Assembly (NCBI GenBank): GCA_032164295.1
Contig: JAJHTX010000008.1
Location: 1,860,001 to 1,924,000 of the forward strand
Reading direction: 5' to 3'
Length of the DNA stretch: 64,000 nt
Origin: Inonotus obliquus
Taxonomy: Eukaryota > Basidiomycota > Agaricomycetes > Hymenochaetales > Hymenochaetaceae
Shown: one piece after another, positions 20,238 through 32,581 of the stretch
Position numbering within the stretch: position 1 is the stretch's first letter
Layout: each line of letters begins with the position of its first letter
Translations under genes and position numbers: made by a program
The notes under the pieces: model-generated
Seen by the model: the letters and a program-made list of their open reading frames with translations, nothing else
Databases searched by the model: none
Told to the model about the DNA's origin: nothing

Positions 20238-21839
20238 ATGATCCCAACACCTACTTTGTGCCCTAGAATAAAACTTGCCATAATCGGAGGCGGACCGTCT
20301 GCATTCTTCGCTGCGTCGCGATTGCTGCAGCTCTTTCCTTCAAGGACGGAAGCTCATACGCATGGCTCGTTACCGCCAGAGATTGGGATACATATTTATG
20401 ATAGATTGTGGGCACCGCATGGACTTGTGAGGTACGGAGTCGCACCAGATCATCCAGAGGTCAAGGTGAGTCGTTATTCGTTTAACACAAACTCGCTACA
20501 ATGTTGCTTATAAGGTACTTAGAATTGCACACATAGATTTGACGAAGCCGCTAGGGACGAAAGGCTCTCGTTTTTCGGGAACCTCAACGTTTCATCTACG
20601 CCATCGTCAACCCCGCACGCGGTGAACCTCCCAATAAGTGCGCTCTTCCCGCACTACACCCACATGCTCCTTTCGTCTGGTTGTACCGTTCCACGAATAC
20701 ATCCGGCTCTACCTACTTCCGAGCTCTGTCGTCCTGCGATTGAGCTTGTTCACTGGTACACACAACATCCGGCTAGTCGTTCCGTTCCTCCATTAGAAAA
20801 GACGCGACACGTTTCTGTGATAGGGCACGGAAATGTTGCGCTTGACGTAGCGCGCATGCTGCTCTCACCAGTCGAGAGACTAGAGAAATACGACGTACCG
20901 TCGTCTGTCCTCTCCGTACTACGAAAATCGTCAGTGAAACACGTAAGCATAATTGGGAGACGTGGACCGCTCGAAGCGAGCTTCACGACAAAGGAATTAC
21001 GGGAGATGATGAACCTCGAAGGCACCGCTTTAGCTCCGATCCCGCGCGAAGTACTGGCCGAGTCTAATAATGGCGCGCAATTGACGCGGCAACAGACGAG
21101 ATTATTGCAGCTTCTCGAGAAAGGCTCGGCGGATGCGTATGGGACAACGGAGAAGACATGGTCGATTGAGTTCTTCCGCTCGCCCACAGGTCTGGCTGTC
21201 GCTCCTTCAGAATCTCCGCGCGCTCAGCGTCTTTCATTGGCTCATACCTCACTTAATAAGGACCGGAAAGCCGTGCCGACGGGAAAAACGTCCTTCTTAG
21301 ACACTGACTTCGTGCTTACATCTCTTGGTTACCACGCGGAACCAACAGCTGAATGGTACGAACCTGCCCTTGGAACTGCGCGAAACACAGGTGGGAGAGT
21401 TATTGATGAAAAGGGACGGGTGTTGAGGAATGTGTACGCAAGTGGCTGGGCGGCGACGGGCGCGAAGGGTGTACTTGCGAGCACCATGCTGAACGCGCAT
21501 GCCATTATTGACACGATCGTGTCTGATCTTCGGGCTCAAGTCCAGCCTTCCGATGCCAACAGCTCAGACATGGAGTTGCAAACTGGTCCGGTTCCCCCGC
21601 CTGCAACAGAGGCACTAAAGGGCGAGACCGTCGAACTATTGAATCCTAATGCCGAGATTATAAGTTTACCAGAGGAGGTTCTTCTTGCGAGGCGAGAGGG
21701 TAAAGTAATGAACTACGAGGATTGGAAGAGGGTGGACGAGGAAGAAGTGAGGAGAGGAGAGAAGATTGGGAAGGAGCGTGAGCGGATGAACTGGAGTGAG
21801 GCCAGAACGTTCATTGATCCATTAAGGACTGAAGCATAG
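20238..21839 (+). CDS. ARH1: NADPH:adrenodoxin (ferredoxin) oxidoreductase, mitochondrial type
   Basis: Two exons, 20238-20465 and 20523-21839; 514 aa. The FAD-binding start is KLAIIGGGPSAFFAASRLL (residues ~12-30). It is followed by the family hallmark PHGLVRYGVAPDHPEVK and, across the intron, NCTHRFDEAA. The NADP-binding Rossmann motif is VSVIGHGNVALDVARMLL, and the C-terminal GWAATGAKGVLASTMLNAHA is also typical. The enzyme passes electrons from NADPH to ferredoxin for iron-sulfur cluster and heme A synthesis in mitochondria. The segment between the two nucleotide sites is rich in Ser/Pro and looks less conserved than in animals. An extra ~70 residue acidic helical tail follows the last conserved block. 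No obvious presequence precedes the FAD motif; only ~11 residues precede it, so import may use an internal signal. Confidence 0.9.
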
Positions 21840-22253
21840 GATGCATTTGTGTAGTTTTCTAGCTTCAATGTTATAATAACTCGCAGGGGTAGCAAGTCGC
21901 TCAACTCATTCGCTACATATTTCCGATTTCACAGTCAAAGGCTCTGATGACTAATCAAACTGGAAAATAGGGAAATGATTTTGCCTTATTATATGTCGAA
22001 CGGATTTGTCACAGTTCAGAATGACAGTAATAAAACACACAGAATTATCAGTATTCGGAGAGAGCTGCGAGCAGACTTCAGAGGCTTCGTAAGCTGTGGC
22101 ATTGTAGAAAAGGAGGTCGATGAAGATGAGCGGGGAGGAGCGCCGTGTTGAGTAACTCATTTCCATACACACACATGGCGTGCGCAACCGCGTACCCGCT
22201 CGCTTGGCCGCTCTTCGTCCGCACCCACCACCACCACCATCGTTATCGGATAG
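21840..22253. other. Short intergenic region
   Basis: Terminator region of the reductase gene and promoter of the next plus-strand gene. A CCACCACCACCATC run at about 22226 lies just ahead of the start codon. Confidence 0.4.
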
Positions 22254-25164
22254 ATGTCCGTAGAGCCAGAGTACATTGTCTACGAACGCCGGCCCAGCCC
22301 AAGCCGCTCAAGTTTACGACGGTCGTACTCTGATGGCGGTGATGGCGATGGCGATAAGGATGATGATGGAGGGATTTTGTACATGCGATCACGTAACCCT
22401 CGCTCATACACGGCACAGATGCTGTCTGTGCCTCCTGCATCATCTGAGCCTGAGACGCGCACTGTGTCTGAATTTGAGAGGTCATATTCATTGACAAGGG
22501 TACAGGCTCGTGGTGAGGATGTGGGTGCGGATGTTAGTCCTAATCCTGATGGAGGTAAATCAGGAGAAGGCGAGCGATTGCCAAGTACGAGCTGGGCAGA
22601 GACCACCAGCGCTCATCGTCTTGGCAAGGGCAAAGATGTAGAGCGCTATGCAGAGGGAGAGGACGACATTGAAATAGAGGGGAAAGAGAGAGAGAAACCG
22701 CTTCGACGGTACGCTCATAGATGTAAGTTACACTCGTATTTATCTCGTTCGTTGCTGCTGTGCTGTTCCGAACGAGAAGCCGTGCTTACTGTATTCTATT
22801 TTTTTTCATCCTCTCTCTGCTGCCGAACATGCATCACTCGTCTGCCGTCGCTATCTCTCTTCGGCCGTGCAGTCTTCTCAGAAGAGCTCTCTTCATGCCG
22901 AGCGGCGTACATCAAACTCATAGTCCGCGCAACTACCCTGGTGTTCCTGCTCATCTGGGCCATTTTGCCAATGTCCGTACTTCTCCTTTTTGTTCTATTT
23001 ATTACACCGTGCTAATTGCCTCGGCGTTATCACCTTGCATTCGGCATCGTCAACCAGCTACTGGGGTTCCCTTTCGGCAGCGGCAAATAGCACTGGTAAA
23101 CTCGAGGTCTGGGTCATCAATCGTGATCAGTCCAGGATAGGCGATGCTCTTGAAGCTGCCCTCCTTAGTGTACCCGCGAGCGGACCGGGAGCGCTGTGGT
23201 GGCGTGTGCTAAATGAGAGTCACTTTCCCGATGATGAGTCCGTAATGCAGGGTATCTTGGACGAACGCGCATGGGCCGCAGTTGTGGGTCCGTATTAAAC
23301 GGCCTTTATGCATTGGTTCTGCGTTGATTGAGTCTCTCGTTCACACAGTCAGTGAAAATGCGACATCCGGACTTTCCACGGCGCGTTTTACGGGCGACAC
23401 CACATATGACCCTTCATCCGTTATAACCGTATACTACGCCCAGGTAAATCTATTTCCGCTTCATTCTACATCCAATATTGCGGTATTCACTGTTATACCC
23501 GCTTCTAGGCTCGAAACGAAGTCGTAGCGGGTACATACCTTCTCCCGGCTGCAACTCAGTTCCTCGTAAACTTCACGACCAATTACGCTAGTGCATCTGC
23601 ACAGCGTTACTTCGCGGCTATAGTCATGAACAATGGCTCTGTTAACATGACTGCTCTTGATGGCATTTCTCGAGCTCCGCAGACCATAAGTCCTGGGGTC
23701 CGTTATTCGCTGAGGAATCTTCGGCCGTATACAACGCCACTAGCGCAAGCTCCACTGCTCGTCGGGCAGATTTATATCTGCATCTTCGCGTGAGTTACAT
23801 AGGCAAGCTAATCCTAGAATGGGCTAATAACACCCCCTCATAGGTTCATTCTTGTACGTTCTCACGAGTGCATACATCGAGTTGATTTCATTCAATTTCT
23901 TTCTTTCTAGGTTATGGCACATCAAGCTGCCCGGTCGATCATTGCACCATACCTCACCCTTCCCTCTTACCTCGTTCTCCGAATCCTCGTACCACTCCTA
24001 ATTTACTTCCCCCTCAGCCTGAGCTACACACTCGTGAGTGTGGCCTTCAAGCTTCCATTCGGCGGGGGAAGGTTCACGTATGGAGCCGGGTTCATGGCGT
24101 ACTTTGGTTTCGTGTATCTCGGCATGTCTGCCCTCGGTTTAGCCCTCGAGGCCATGATCACACTCCTCCAGCAACGCTTCGTACCGTTCTTTCTGGTGCT
24201 TCTCGTGAGTAGTCGACTCTTTTTCGTCCTTATGAAAAGGAAGTGCGTGCTGAATTGGAACCTCTGGCGCAGATCGTTGTGAACGTATCTACCGCAATAC
24301 TCCCGCGTGAGTTGCAGCCTCCACTCTATGCATACGGCTCTGGATTTCAGTTCTGGAATATGTAAGTATTGTTGTCGTCCAATCTCCATGAATCAATGCC
24401 TGAAATGTATCGTATACAGACAGCAAGCGATGCGCACCATCTTTTTCAATACCTACTCGCATATGGCGAAGAACGCAGGTGTGCTCATTGCATGGGTCCT
24501 CATTTCGTGCTGTACGACTGCGCTTTTCACGGCGGGTGTACGTATGTGGGAGATACGACGCGCACAGCGACGGAATAGGAGTACGGACTTGAAGACAAAG
24601 GGTAAGAAGGCAGTAGTGGATGAGGAGCATGGATTAGAAGTGAGGGGAAAGACAGCGACTACAGCGATGAAGGCGGTGCCTGCCACAATACAGGGAGATG
24701 GAAAAGGGTCAGGCCAGGATCGCGGGGATGCGGCATCGTCGGCTCTTGAGCGGTGGGAACGTTTAGTGAAGAGTCGTAATCAAGATCGAAGTCGGAAGCC
24801 AGACTATCACGAGAACCAGGTGACTGAAGAGGAAGGAGAACGACAATCTCGTCCTAGAACTCGATTCAGATTGAAACTCGGTCTTGGTCGGGGGCATCGT
24901 TCACGAGCGCGTCATTTCAGCGATTCAACTCGAAACGATGCGAATCCAGAAACTTCCCAGGATAGGAATAAGGAGCCGGAGCAGAATCGCGAGGTCCCGA
25001 GTCTAGTGGAAGGAGATGGGGATAAAGGGCAGGACGATAAAGACGGCACGTATGAACTGGGTCCTCAGATCCGCATCGAGGATACTTCTTCACCATCTCA
25101 ATCTCCTAACTCTCCTATATTCTTAGCATCATCTCCTCCTCATTCACCATATTCATCAAAGTAG
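22254..25164 (+). CDS. DUF3533 / SNG1-like multi-pass membrane protein
   Basis: Nine exons: 22254-22722, 22873-22972, 23058-23287, 23349-23443, 23509-23789, 23844-23853, 23911-24204, 24273-24361, 24420-25164; 770 aa, in phase. A ~155-residue acidic, Ser-rich cytosolic N-terminus precedes the first helix (LIVRATTLVFLLIWAILPIY). A large extracytosolic domain with potential N-glycosylation sites (NATS, NFTT, NMT) includes ITVYYAQARNEVVAG. Further helices follow: GQIYICIFAFIL, VLRILVPLLIYFPLSLSYTL, AYFGFVYLGMSALGLALEAM and MAKNAGVLIAWVLISCCTTA. This order, and the WNIQQAMRTIFFN block before the last helix, match the DUF3533 family that includes yeast nitrosoguanidine-resistance protein Sng1. Sng1 affects drug resistance and membrane lipid asymmetry. 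The last ~200 residues are charged and disordered. Exon 6 is only 10 nt. Confidence 0.85.
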
Positions 25165-26343
25165 ATCCGGAATCTAGCACCCCAGGGCAACAATCCTTCT
25201 TCGCATTTCCTCAACCCTCTACGGACCTCATTTCGCTTTCGCTTTCTCTTCTGCTTCCGCTTTCTCTCCTCCCTCTCGTGTCATAAGATCGCCAGACTGA
25301 TCTATCAAAAAAAGGAAAGAAAGAAGAAAAACACGGAAAAAATGGTGCGTATAGGCTTCATAGCATCACCCCATCCCCGAATATGGGTTACGTCGGAATT
25401 TACGAGTAGAGTTAGAATTCTGTATATGTTCGCCTGTCTTCCAGGGACTTTTGTAAATTCAGTGGAATGGAATTAGATAGGGATTACATATTGTTGTCTC
25501 CTGTGTCCTGATCGCGTTTTGGATGCCGCGGGCGTGCCCGACGACAGGGATGACCTGTATAATGACGATGCCCGATGCCCGACTCCTACTATAATAGGAT
25601 GGGGAGTCACTGACATAAGACGTGTAAACAAGCACAAATAACAAAGTCAACTACTCTTCAGTGTCGCTACACCCGCTTCTCCGTAGTATGACTGTTCGGG
25701 CTTCTTGATACCCGTCATCGTGAAAGACGTAGGCTGGATCTCTGGCTGGCGTATCCTTTAGCATCAAGCTAGTTTACTCTAGCAACGTGCGAAGTGCGCG
25801 AGCCATGGGTTGTATAACGTTCATTGCTATACAAATGACACACGTATTTTGAGAGGCGTCTGACTGGTTTCTCCTGACGACAAACTCATCTGTAAGGGTG
25901 AATGACATTCGTATGAGCTCTGTGGGTGCTGTGCTACATAGGGTATGAATCGCACTTCAGGTCTCAACTATGCTTTGGACTGACCACTGCAGCTGCGCTC
26001 AGTTACTCCCCTAGAAAAATGGGGGGATAGCAATGTAGGTGGTCGTGTTGTACTCCAAGCAAAGTTGTCTGCGATACGTGTTCTCTGAATTGTCCAGTTT
26101 GGGCTATATGGTGGCGTTCATTTGCTAATTTGTGGCATTGGAGAGGCACACTGGTACTCTTGGATGCATTGTTCTGTTTTGGAAGATGCGAACAAATGGA
26201 CTGGAGCTGGTTTGCGTCTTGGCATGTACTCGCACTATTATGCTAATCATCCATGTGAGTATCTGTCTCCATTGGCATCACTTCCCACATCACCCACGGC
26301 TGAATTCCGTCCATCTGTACCTTGTACTGAGGCATTAGATACT
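25165..26343. other. Intergenic region
   Basis: 3' flank of the DUF3533 gene and 5' flank of the next gene. The reading frame of the next gene is open upstream from about 26122 but without an ATG that looks better than 26344. Confidence 0.4.
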
Positions 26344-27711
26344 ATGTCACACCATCATCCTAAACATGCAAGTCCGAATAGAGGTGATCAGACTCACCGT
26401 GACCAGGCTGGTATAACAGGAGATTCAAGTAATGTAAATACAGACCACCAGGCAACACATGAAGACTTACGGCAGGTGATGAAAGAAGCAGCCAAAGTAC
26501 TGGCTATGAAAAACACCGCTACACAATTTGAAAATGGGGAGAAAATTATTAACTGTCTCTTCGAAAGTCTTGTGGATGCGTTCGAGCATGCCATTGAAGA
26601 CCTGGATAAAACTGCATATGCAATTGAATACCCTATTGAAATGGTCAAAAGCAGCATAGAGGAGTCGAAGACCAAATTCAAAGCCAGAGAAGGATTTCAT
26701 CCCTACCTCGACAATGATCTGGCCCTCGCAGCAGGGAAGGAGCCTATTAGTATGCATATTGGCGCCTTCTGCAGCGATTCCCTAGGGGTGTTTTATGCTG
26801 CCTATAACAACATCAATTCCTTACATACTCTGTGGAAGGAGGCCTCGAATATTATGAAATCCGAAGGTCCTTCGGGAGAATCCGAGTATCAACAAATTAT
26901 GCAAGGTTATCTGAGCCAAACCGGTCGAGTACACAAAGGGAAAGGGAAAGAACGGATAGTATCATCGGAACATGATTTCAAAGGACTCTATGACAAGCTA
27001 GGCAAAATAGAGGATATCAAGAATACTCCTCGATCAGATTCATCAAAGCTTAGAAAACTGCTAACTTCCATGATTGCAAGCGAATCTATGTACCAGTTGT
27101 TGTGTGACTGTGATGTCAGACTGAGCAGAAGAGGCCCGGATGGTGCTCCTTCCGTTTTCGTAGACATCAAAATCCGAGAGCAGGAGTTGGCATATCCATT
27201 GACGTACATTCGGAGATTCTTGATAAAACATGGTGGAGAGCTAGAGCTTCATCATGGCCATGACCTGATTTTAGAAACCAGAACACGACTTATTCCAATA
27301 TTGGAATTCCTTAGTGCCTATCAGGCCATTCTCTCTGGTGGGGACAAAGCCATGATTGAACCTATCTGGTCCAACGATATTGAAAAACTGGGAAAATATT
27401 GGAATAAAAGTTCATTTCGTAAACTTGCTACAAAGTTAACACACGTTTACGTCGCAGAAACTATGACCGGGAATGAAGTCCGCAAGTCCGTGAATTCAGA
27501 ATCGGTACTCAAAGATGAAGCCGTGGTTAAAGGACTCGAGCTTCACGAGAAAGAAAGAGAAAAGCTCCTGAACACATTGAAGGAGATCACTAACCCCTTG
27601 CGTGAGCTCCGAACGCAGAACATAGAACAGCTGAAACGCGCAGGGGTTAACTTGAAGAGACAGGCTCCGGAGCCTAGCCAAGGTAGTGATAGTAGACGTT
27701 CACGTAGGTGA
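26344..27711 (+). CDS. Orphan helical protein
   Basis: An intronless frame of 455 codons from ATG 26344; upstream in-frame ATGs near 26179 and 26227 are possible but the sequence there looks non-coding. The N-terminal ~45 residues are His/Asn/Thr-rich and polar. The rest is predicted mostly alpha-helical and amphipathic (LFESLVDAFEHAIEDLDK, LRKLLTSMIASESMYQLL). A KGKGKERI basic patch is near residue 205, and a Lys/Arg-rich end (SRRSRR) could be a nuclear signal. No family is recognised. A YLSQTGRV peptide resembles YLTQTGRV in the orphan at 53092-53808, and both lie in helical contexts. Codon composition is more AT-rich than in neighbouring housekeeping genes. An uninterrupted frame this long is unlikely by chance. 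Confidence 0.6.
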   Translation: MSHHHPKHASPNRGDQTHRDQAGITGDSSNVNTDHQATHEDLRQVMKEAAKVLAMKNTATQFENGEKIINCLFESLVDAFEHAIEDLDKTAYAIEYPIEMVKSSIEESKTKFKAREGFHPYLDNDLALAAGKEPISMHIGAFCSDSLGVFYAAYNNINSLHTLWKEASNIMKSEGPSGESEYQQIMQGYLSQTGRVHKGKGKERIVSSEHDFKGLYDKLGKIEDIKNTPRSDSSKLRKLLTSMIASESMYQLLCDCDVRLSRRGPDGAPSVFVDIKIREQELAYPLTYIRRFLIKHGGELELHHGHDLILETRTRLIPILEFLSAYQAILSGGDKAMIEPIWSNDIEKLGKYWNKSSFRKLATKLTHVYVAETMTGNEVRKSVNSESVLKDEAVVKGLELHEKEREKLLNTLKEITNPLRELRTQNIEQLKRAGVNLKRQAPEPSQGSDSRRSRR

Positions 27712-30700
27712 ACACTTCGACGCCCAGATTTGCCAGAGGCATCATGTGCTTTGGCAAAGGCGGTATCAGATTAATAGGTGACGAGCATCGGATAGATTTT
27801 TAGACATGTGATAGACGACATGTAAAAGACATCCTATAATATGAACATCACTTTACTCGAGCTAGCTTATCAGTAGTCTTATATCAACTCACGTTCTCAT
27901 GAACCTACGGTACGTGAAAACTAACAACAGGCAAATACTGCTTTGCACCGGATCGGACATCCCGGATACGGCGGATCCGCTATATATGCACCCGGATATG
28001 GGTAGGGCTTTGGCCCGGGAGAGCAAGCGTCCGCGCTCATATGGAACCTACCAGGATGTCTGATGCATCGTACAAATTATGCTGCGGGGCCCTAATTTCA
28101 ATATGGGGGCACCAGGCTCCAGCCAGCAAGAGAGTCCATGAGCAAAACCGGCAATTCATATCTTAGCCTAATACAAACCGTCGATGATTCCGGTGGACGT
28201 GTCTGCGCACGGCACTACATATCATATTGTGGGTAAGCTTTCGGCAGACTGTTACACTGAGTCTAGCAGTGCGGAGATAAGATGATCGTTATGCGATTAT
28301 GTCATACATCGCAGATGTTCTTTCCTAATATTATAAAAGGCGGCTTGTCCGTGGCCGTGTACATCCCATCGCGTTCTCACCCCAACCTCACATACTCACG
28401 AATCTCTAGAGCTCATGGAACTCTGAGTCTATTTCGTTGCGGTAATCACTCGCTCTCATCCATTACACCGACCGGTTAAAGACTCACTACTGCGGGACTA
28501 AAAGTCCCCGTCCGCCATCCCCATATAACGGACCGCAATGTCCGTAACATTACAGAACAAAGAACGGATAACTCCTCGGAAATTATAGCTTCCGCCAACG
28601 TAACCATGCTACACCACTCGGCAGTATACTGCATTATATCAATCATGGTTGAAGGGAGAAGGGTAACTTTAGACTTTGGAATGGCAAGAAATACCCGTTG
28701 GTTTGGTAACACTGTAAAGTCAAGGACTTCCGGCTTTGTCCGTACTAGTCCGTCTCGTCGCCTCGTTTCATATCATGTTCATCTTAAAGGCAAGGAGGAA
28801 TCTTGGGCTTGTCGCGAACTTTGCCTTGCTTGATAGCACCCGATCCGACGTAGGACACCATCGTCGAAGTATTGCACAACAAGAGTTTCCTGATATCGGT
28901 ACCAAGTTCATTTCTTCGCTGAACCTTGGGACGAGAATGGAAGTAAAAGTCAATTAACAACTGATCGTCGATGTGATCATTTCCATCTTCAGTCAGAGAG
29001 ATCAACGGAAAATAAGGAATGCATATCACGTGATGTACCTTGTTCTTTTGACGCGCAAGGTCGGGTCGGTTGGCAAGGTTGCTTCTTTTCTGTCGCCGCA
29101 TATCCGCGCTCTACGTTCAGCGGATTGCCAGTGCCTAACATAACTCTGCTGGCTCTCCCACTTCTCGCAGCGGGAGTGGTTCTTCCTCTTGATTTGCCTA
29201 CAACTGCCTGTGGCTTCTTCACTTCGGATCTGAAACGCTTGTGCTGAGCCTAGCGCTGGGTCGACGGCGGTCCTCGAGTCGGTCGAATCTTTCACAATGG
29301 CTGATCTAGAACGCTACCTTGTGCTGAAACTCCGGGATATCGGGGAAAATGAGGAAGTTTCTCCACTTGGTCTTTCGTTCCTCGGGCTTCTTACTGATAC
29401 TGCTGAAATAACGCAAAAATCGTTTCGGTGATATTGGTATTTTCTCGTGCCGGCATCGACGTTATCACCAGTTTGATCGGGCTTCTGGTTCCTTACTTGT
29501 AACAAATTGGGTTCCTACTGGAGTCGGTGCTGGCCAATTTCCTGGATACCGCGCTGACTCTGTGGTTATTTTCGACACACGTACGCACACACGCACAGGG
29601 ATACGTCCTATGTGGCAACATAGGGTCTTGTTTTCTCATCTCGCTCTCGTATCATATGGTGCTCGGGGGAGGAACGGGATGCGAGATGAATAACTGCATA
29701 CGGAGAGATGCGCATGGTAATTTATGTGATCGCACGCACGCTTGGGCCCATAGAAGACTCCCCCACGGCCATTAGCGATGTGTGCTGGCCTAATTTTGCC
29801 TGATTAATCGCACAATCTCTGGCGCCCGAACGACTCGAGAACACGCTGTCTGACGTCGTCCGTCCGTTTTACGCGTGCTTCATTTCAATGCTAGAGTATT
29901 CGGCAACAGGCATTATCCTTCTTGGTGCTAATGAAGACGAGTCGTGGAGAGGAAAGAGAGACCCGAATGGAGAGCCGTTAGCAGGAGCCGATGCCTGAAA
30001 TTATTTGCGCAGCTCCGCAGGCGTGCCTTAGTATAAGCGAATTCGATGCAAGTGCATCACCGGGTCGGCGCAGACTACACAGCTATGTATGCGATGTCAA
30101 AACTCAATCAGCTTGCTTGGTGACTTGACTTGGCAGGACTAGATATTGACTTGGAACTTGAAACTGACTTGGAGAAGAGCAGCAAGAGCGCTTGCGAGCA
30201 GAGTGGCAGAAGCGGATGGATTGGAAATACGGATGGAGTTTGATATTAGTGAAAGTTGCCGAAGAAGATGGTGGTCGGAACCCCAAACGAATAGAGAAAA
30301 GCAAATTGGAAGCGATTCTGGAGATGAAGAAAGGGGGATTAAAGGCGGCGAAAATAAGGAATAAGATGAAGGGGGCAAGTCTGAGACCAAGGAAAGGAGA
30401 GTTCATCAGGCATGGTGTTTCAGATTCGGATGTCGGAGCAAATAATAAATTTAAGATTTAACCTGAAGAGGCTCACACGATGTCGATGGAGATGAAAATT
30501 ACAGCCACTCAATATTAGGTAATACAGTCCCTGGTTAAACCTTCCTTAGCGTTACTGTCACTCCCTCCGTCCCCCCAAGACTACATAGTCGTTGCAGCAG
30601 AGAATACTGCAGGGAGAGAGCAGTCCTAGTTATTGAAGAATAGCTATATGAACAACAAGGAAGACATACAGGACCGATGGTAAAGTTTAAAAGGGAGAAA

Positions 30701-30958
30701 TAGTCTCACGAGTACGCGTGACAAGAGGGTGATGGTACGCTTTTCCGAATGCGGTGGCAGTGGGTTAGTTACACCCTCTGCCATCTCACTCGTCAAATCT
30801 AAGGTAAGTCTCCGTGCAAAAACCTTACCTTTATTCTTACCATCCCCCCTCTCTTGTTTTCCCCCCCTCATGTTCTTCCCTCCGTCCCATTGCCGCCCTC
30901 CTTCGCTACCGTCGTCGCTTATCAAACACGCAATGCAGTCACATCCGTCGGCATCACA
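27712..30958. other. 3.2-kb gene-poor region
   Basis: Several short frames but no recognised protein. A small hairpin CGGGACT-AAA-AGTCCCCG is near 28494-28511 and a CACGTG at 29027-29032. A 46-codon frame starts at 29297 without a family. The last ~130 nt (30820-30958) are pyrimidine-rich and probably the 5' UTR of the WOPR gene. Confidence 0.45.
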
Positions 30959-32581
30959 ATGTCGTCCTCCCACGCACCCAACACTTCATCATCACAAGCA
31001 CAGCCAGCACAATCAACAACTTCACCAACTTCAGGTGCTTCCACCACTACGGTCGGAGGTGGCAGCTGGACAGAGCCTCCATGGTGCGGTTGGATAGAGA
31101 CAACAGGCGACGCGTTGATCATCCTAGAGGCCGCCCGTCGCGGCTTGATCCCACGCGTCACACGCCGACTCGTCGATGCTGAACGGAAGATGATCACTTC
31201 CGGCTCCGTGTTCGTCTTCGATGAGGATGAAAGTGGTATCAAACGTTGGACAGACGGTTTCTTCTGGAGTCCTTCGCGTATTCTGGGCAATTTCCTCCTT
31301 TACCGAGAAACAGACAAACGCGGTGCCGGTCACAGAGGTCGCTCCGATAGAGACAACAACGAAGGAAGCGGTGGTTCACTCCTCGTCAATGAGCATGGCC
31401 AGTTTCCTGACAGCAAGGATCATCAGAGTCTCAGCAGGCCCAAGGGCGAGTCCAGTACACTCGGTCTTGATAAGCATCGTGAACGAACCCTGGTAGGAAG
31501 CCTGACCAACAGCTACAAGTTCAAACCGGATGGCATGATGAAGAAGGTGCCTGGATATTCTCCCTCCTCGGTTATATAGGCACGGCTGATTGTTGTTTCC
31601 CAGACCTTTTCACTGACTATAGGTGGCGTTTCCCAGCATTTAATCTCGTACTACAAGATTGAAGACGTGGAGCAAGGCCGTCTGCGAACCCCGTCTTCCC
31701 TTCCGGAGCTTGCTTCTCTGGATATCTCACCAGAGTACCTAGACAAAACGCACTTCAGAAACCCTCCGAAAGTCGAGATCGATCGTGATGGCATTCCGAG
31801 GTACCGTGGAGAAGCGGATGAAGCTGAGCCTTCCCCGAGGGCAACGATATCAGCGCCCGTGTCAAACGGTCAACCTCTTCTGGCAGATTCACGAGGTGAC
31901 ACGGAGAATGATTACTCTGGAAAGCGATCTAAGCGATTTGATCCATACGGTAGCGGGACGAAACGCTCACGGAAAAAGACTTCAATACAAACTACGTCCA
32001 GCGACTCCCAAGGTGGTGCACCACACTCGCCCACGTCCGCAATGTCAGCGCAAGGTGCCCCTAGTGCTGGGGCCTACCCAGTTGACTCGCAACACTCACA
32101 ATATCCTCAATATGGCGTGTCCTATTACCCACAAGGAATGTATCAAATGCCGCCGACACACATGTATAACACTGCGGCATCGGGACAATCGTATCCACCC
32201 GCGCTTCCCACGGCGTCGCCCACGTCTCCGGACTCGACAAACAGCGGTAACAGCGCTCATGTAGTAACACCAACTTCGCCTGCGCCTCAAGCTGCAGGTG
32301 CCGTTTCCGCGCCAAGTCATGGCCAAGCGCAGGTTCCCTACCCATCTTATGCACCAGACAACAGCCAGTCGGGTACGAACTATTCGTACTATCCCACACA
32401 GTCTAGCCATTACACTCCGTATGGTGGTATGGGATGGCCCACAAACTATGCGTATGCTCATCCACAGGGTCTATCCGGTGTAACCTCCACTGGAGTCGGT
32501 AAGATTGAAGAGGAAGAGCCTCATGTTTCGATGAGAGCAAGCGCGCAGGCCCCACAGACTGTCGGTGGTGAGGGCCACTAA
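30959..32581 (+). CDS. WOPR-domain transcription factor (Gti1/Pac2/Wor1 family)
   Basis: Two exons, 30959-31546 and 31604-32581; 521 aa. The first WOPR box contains WCGWIETTGDALIILEAARR and GSVFVFDEDESGIKRWTDGF, then FFWSPSRILGNFLLYRE. The second box is ERTLVGSLTNSYKFKPDGMM, then KK and TFSLTIGGVSQHLISYYKI across the intron. The intron falls precisely between KK and TFS, the conserved KKT site thought to be a kinase target in Gti1/Pac2 proteins. The C-terminal ~270 residues are Ser/Pro/Gln/Tyr-rich and disordered, typical of an activation domain. WOPR proteins bind DNA and act as master switches of morphology, pathogenicity and sporulation in ascomycetes. In basidiomycetes the role is likely developmental. 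A polar N-terminal leader (Ser/Thr/Gln) precedes the domain. Confidence 0.92.

Noticed and set aside
28494..28511. Short hairpin that could be a terminator or structured RNA
   Set aside because: Stem of 7 bp, isolated, no neighbouring transcript evident.
28989..29295. Two overlapping Arg/Lys-rich minus-strand frames
   Set aside because: Low complexity, no motifs, shadowed by open frames on the other strand.
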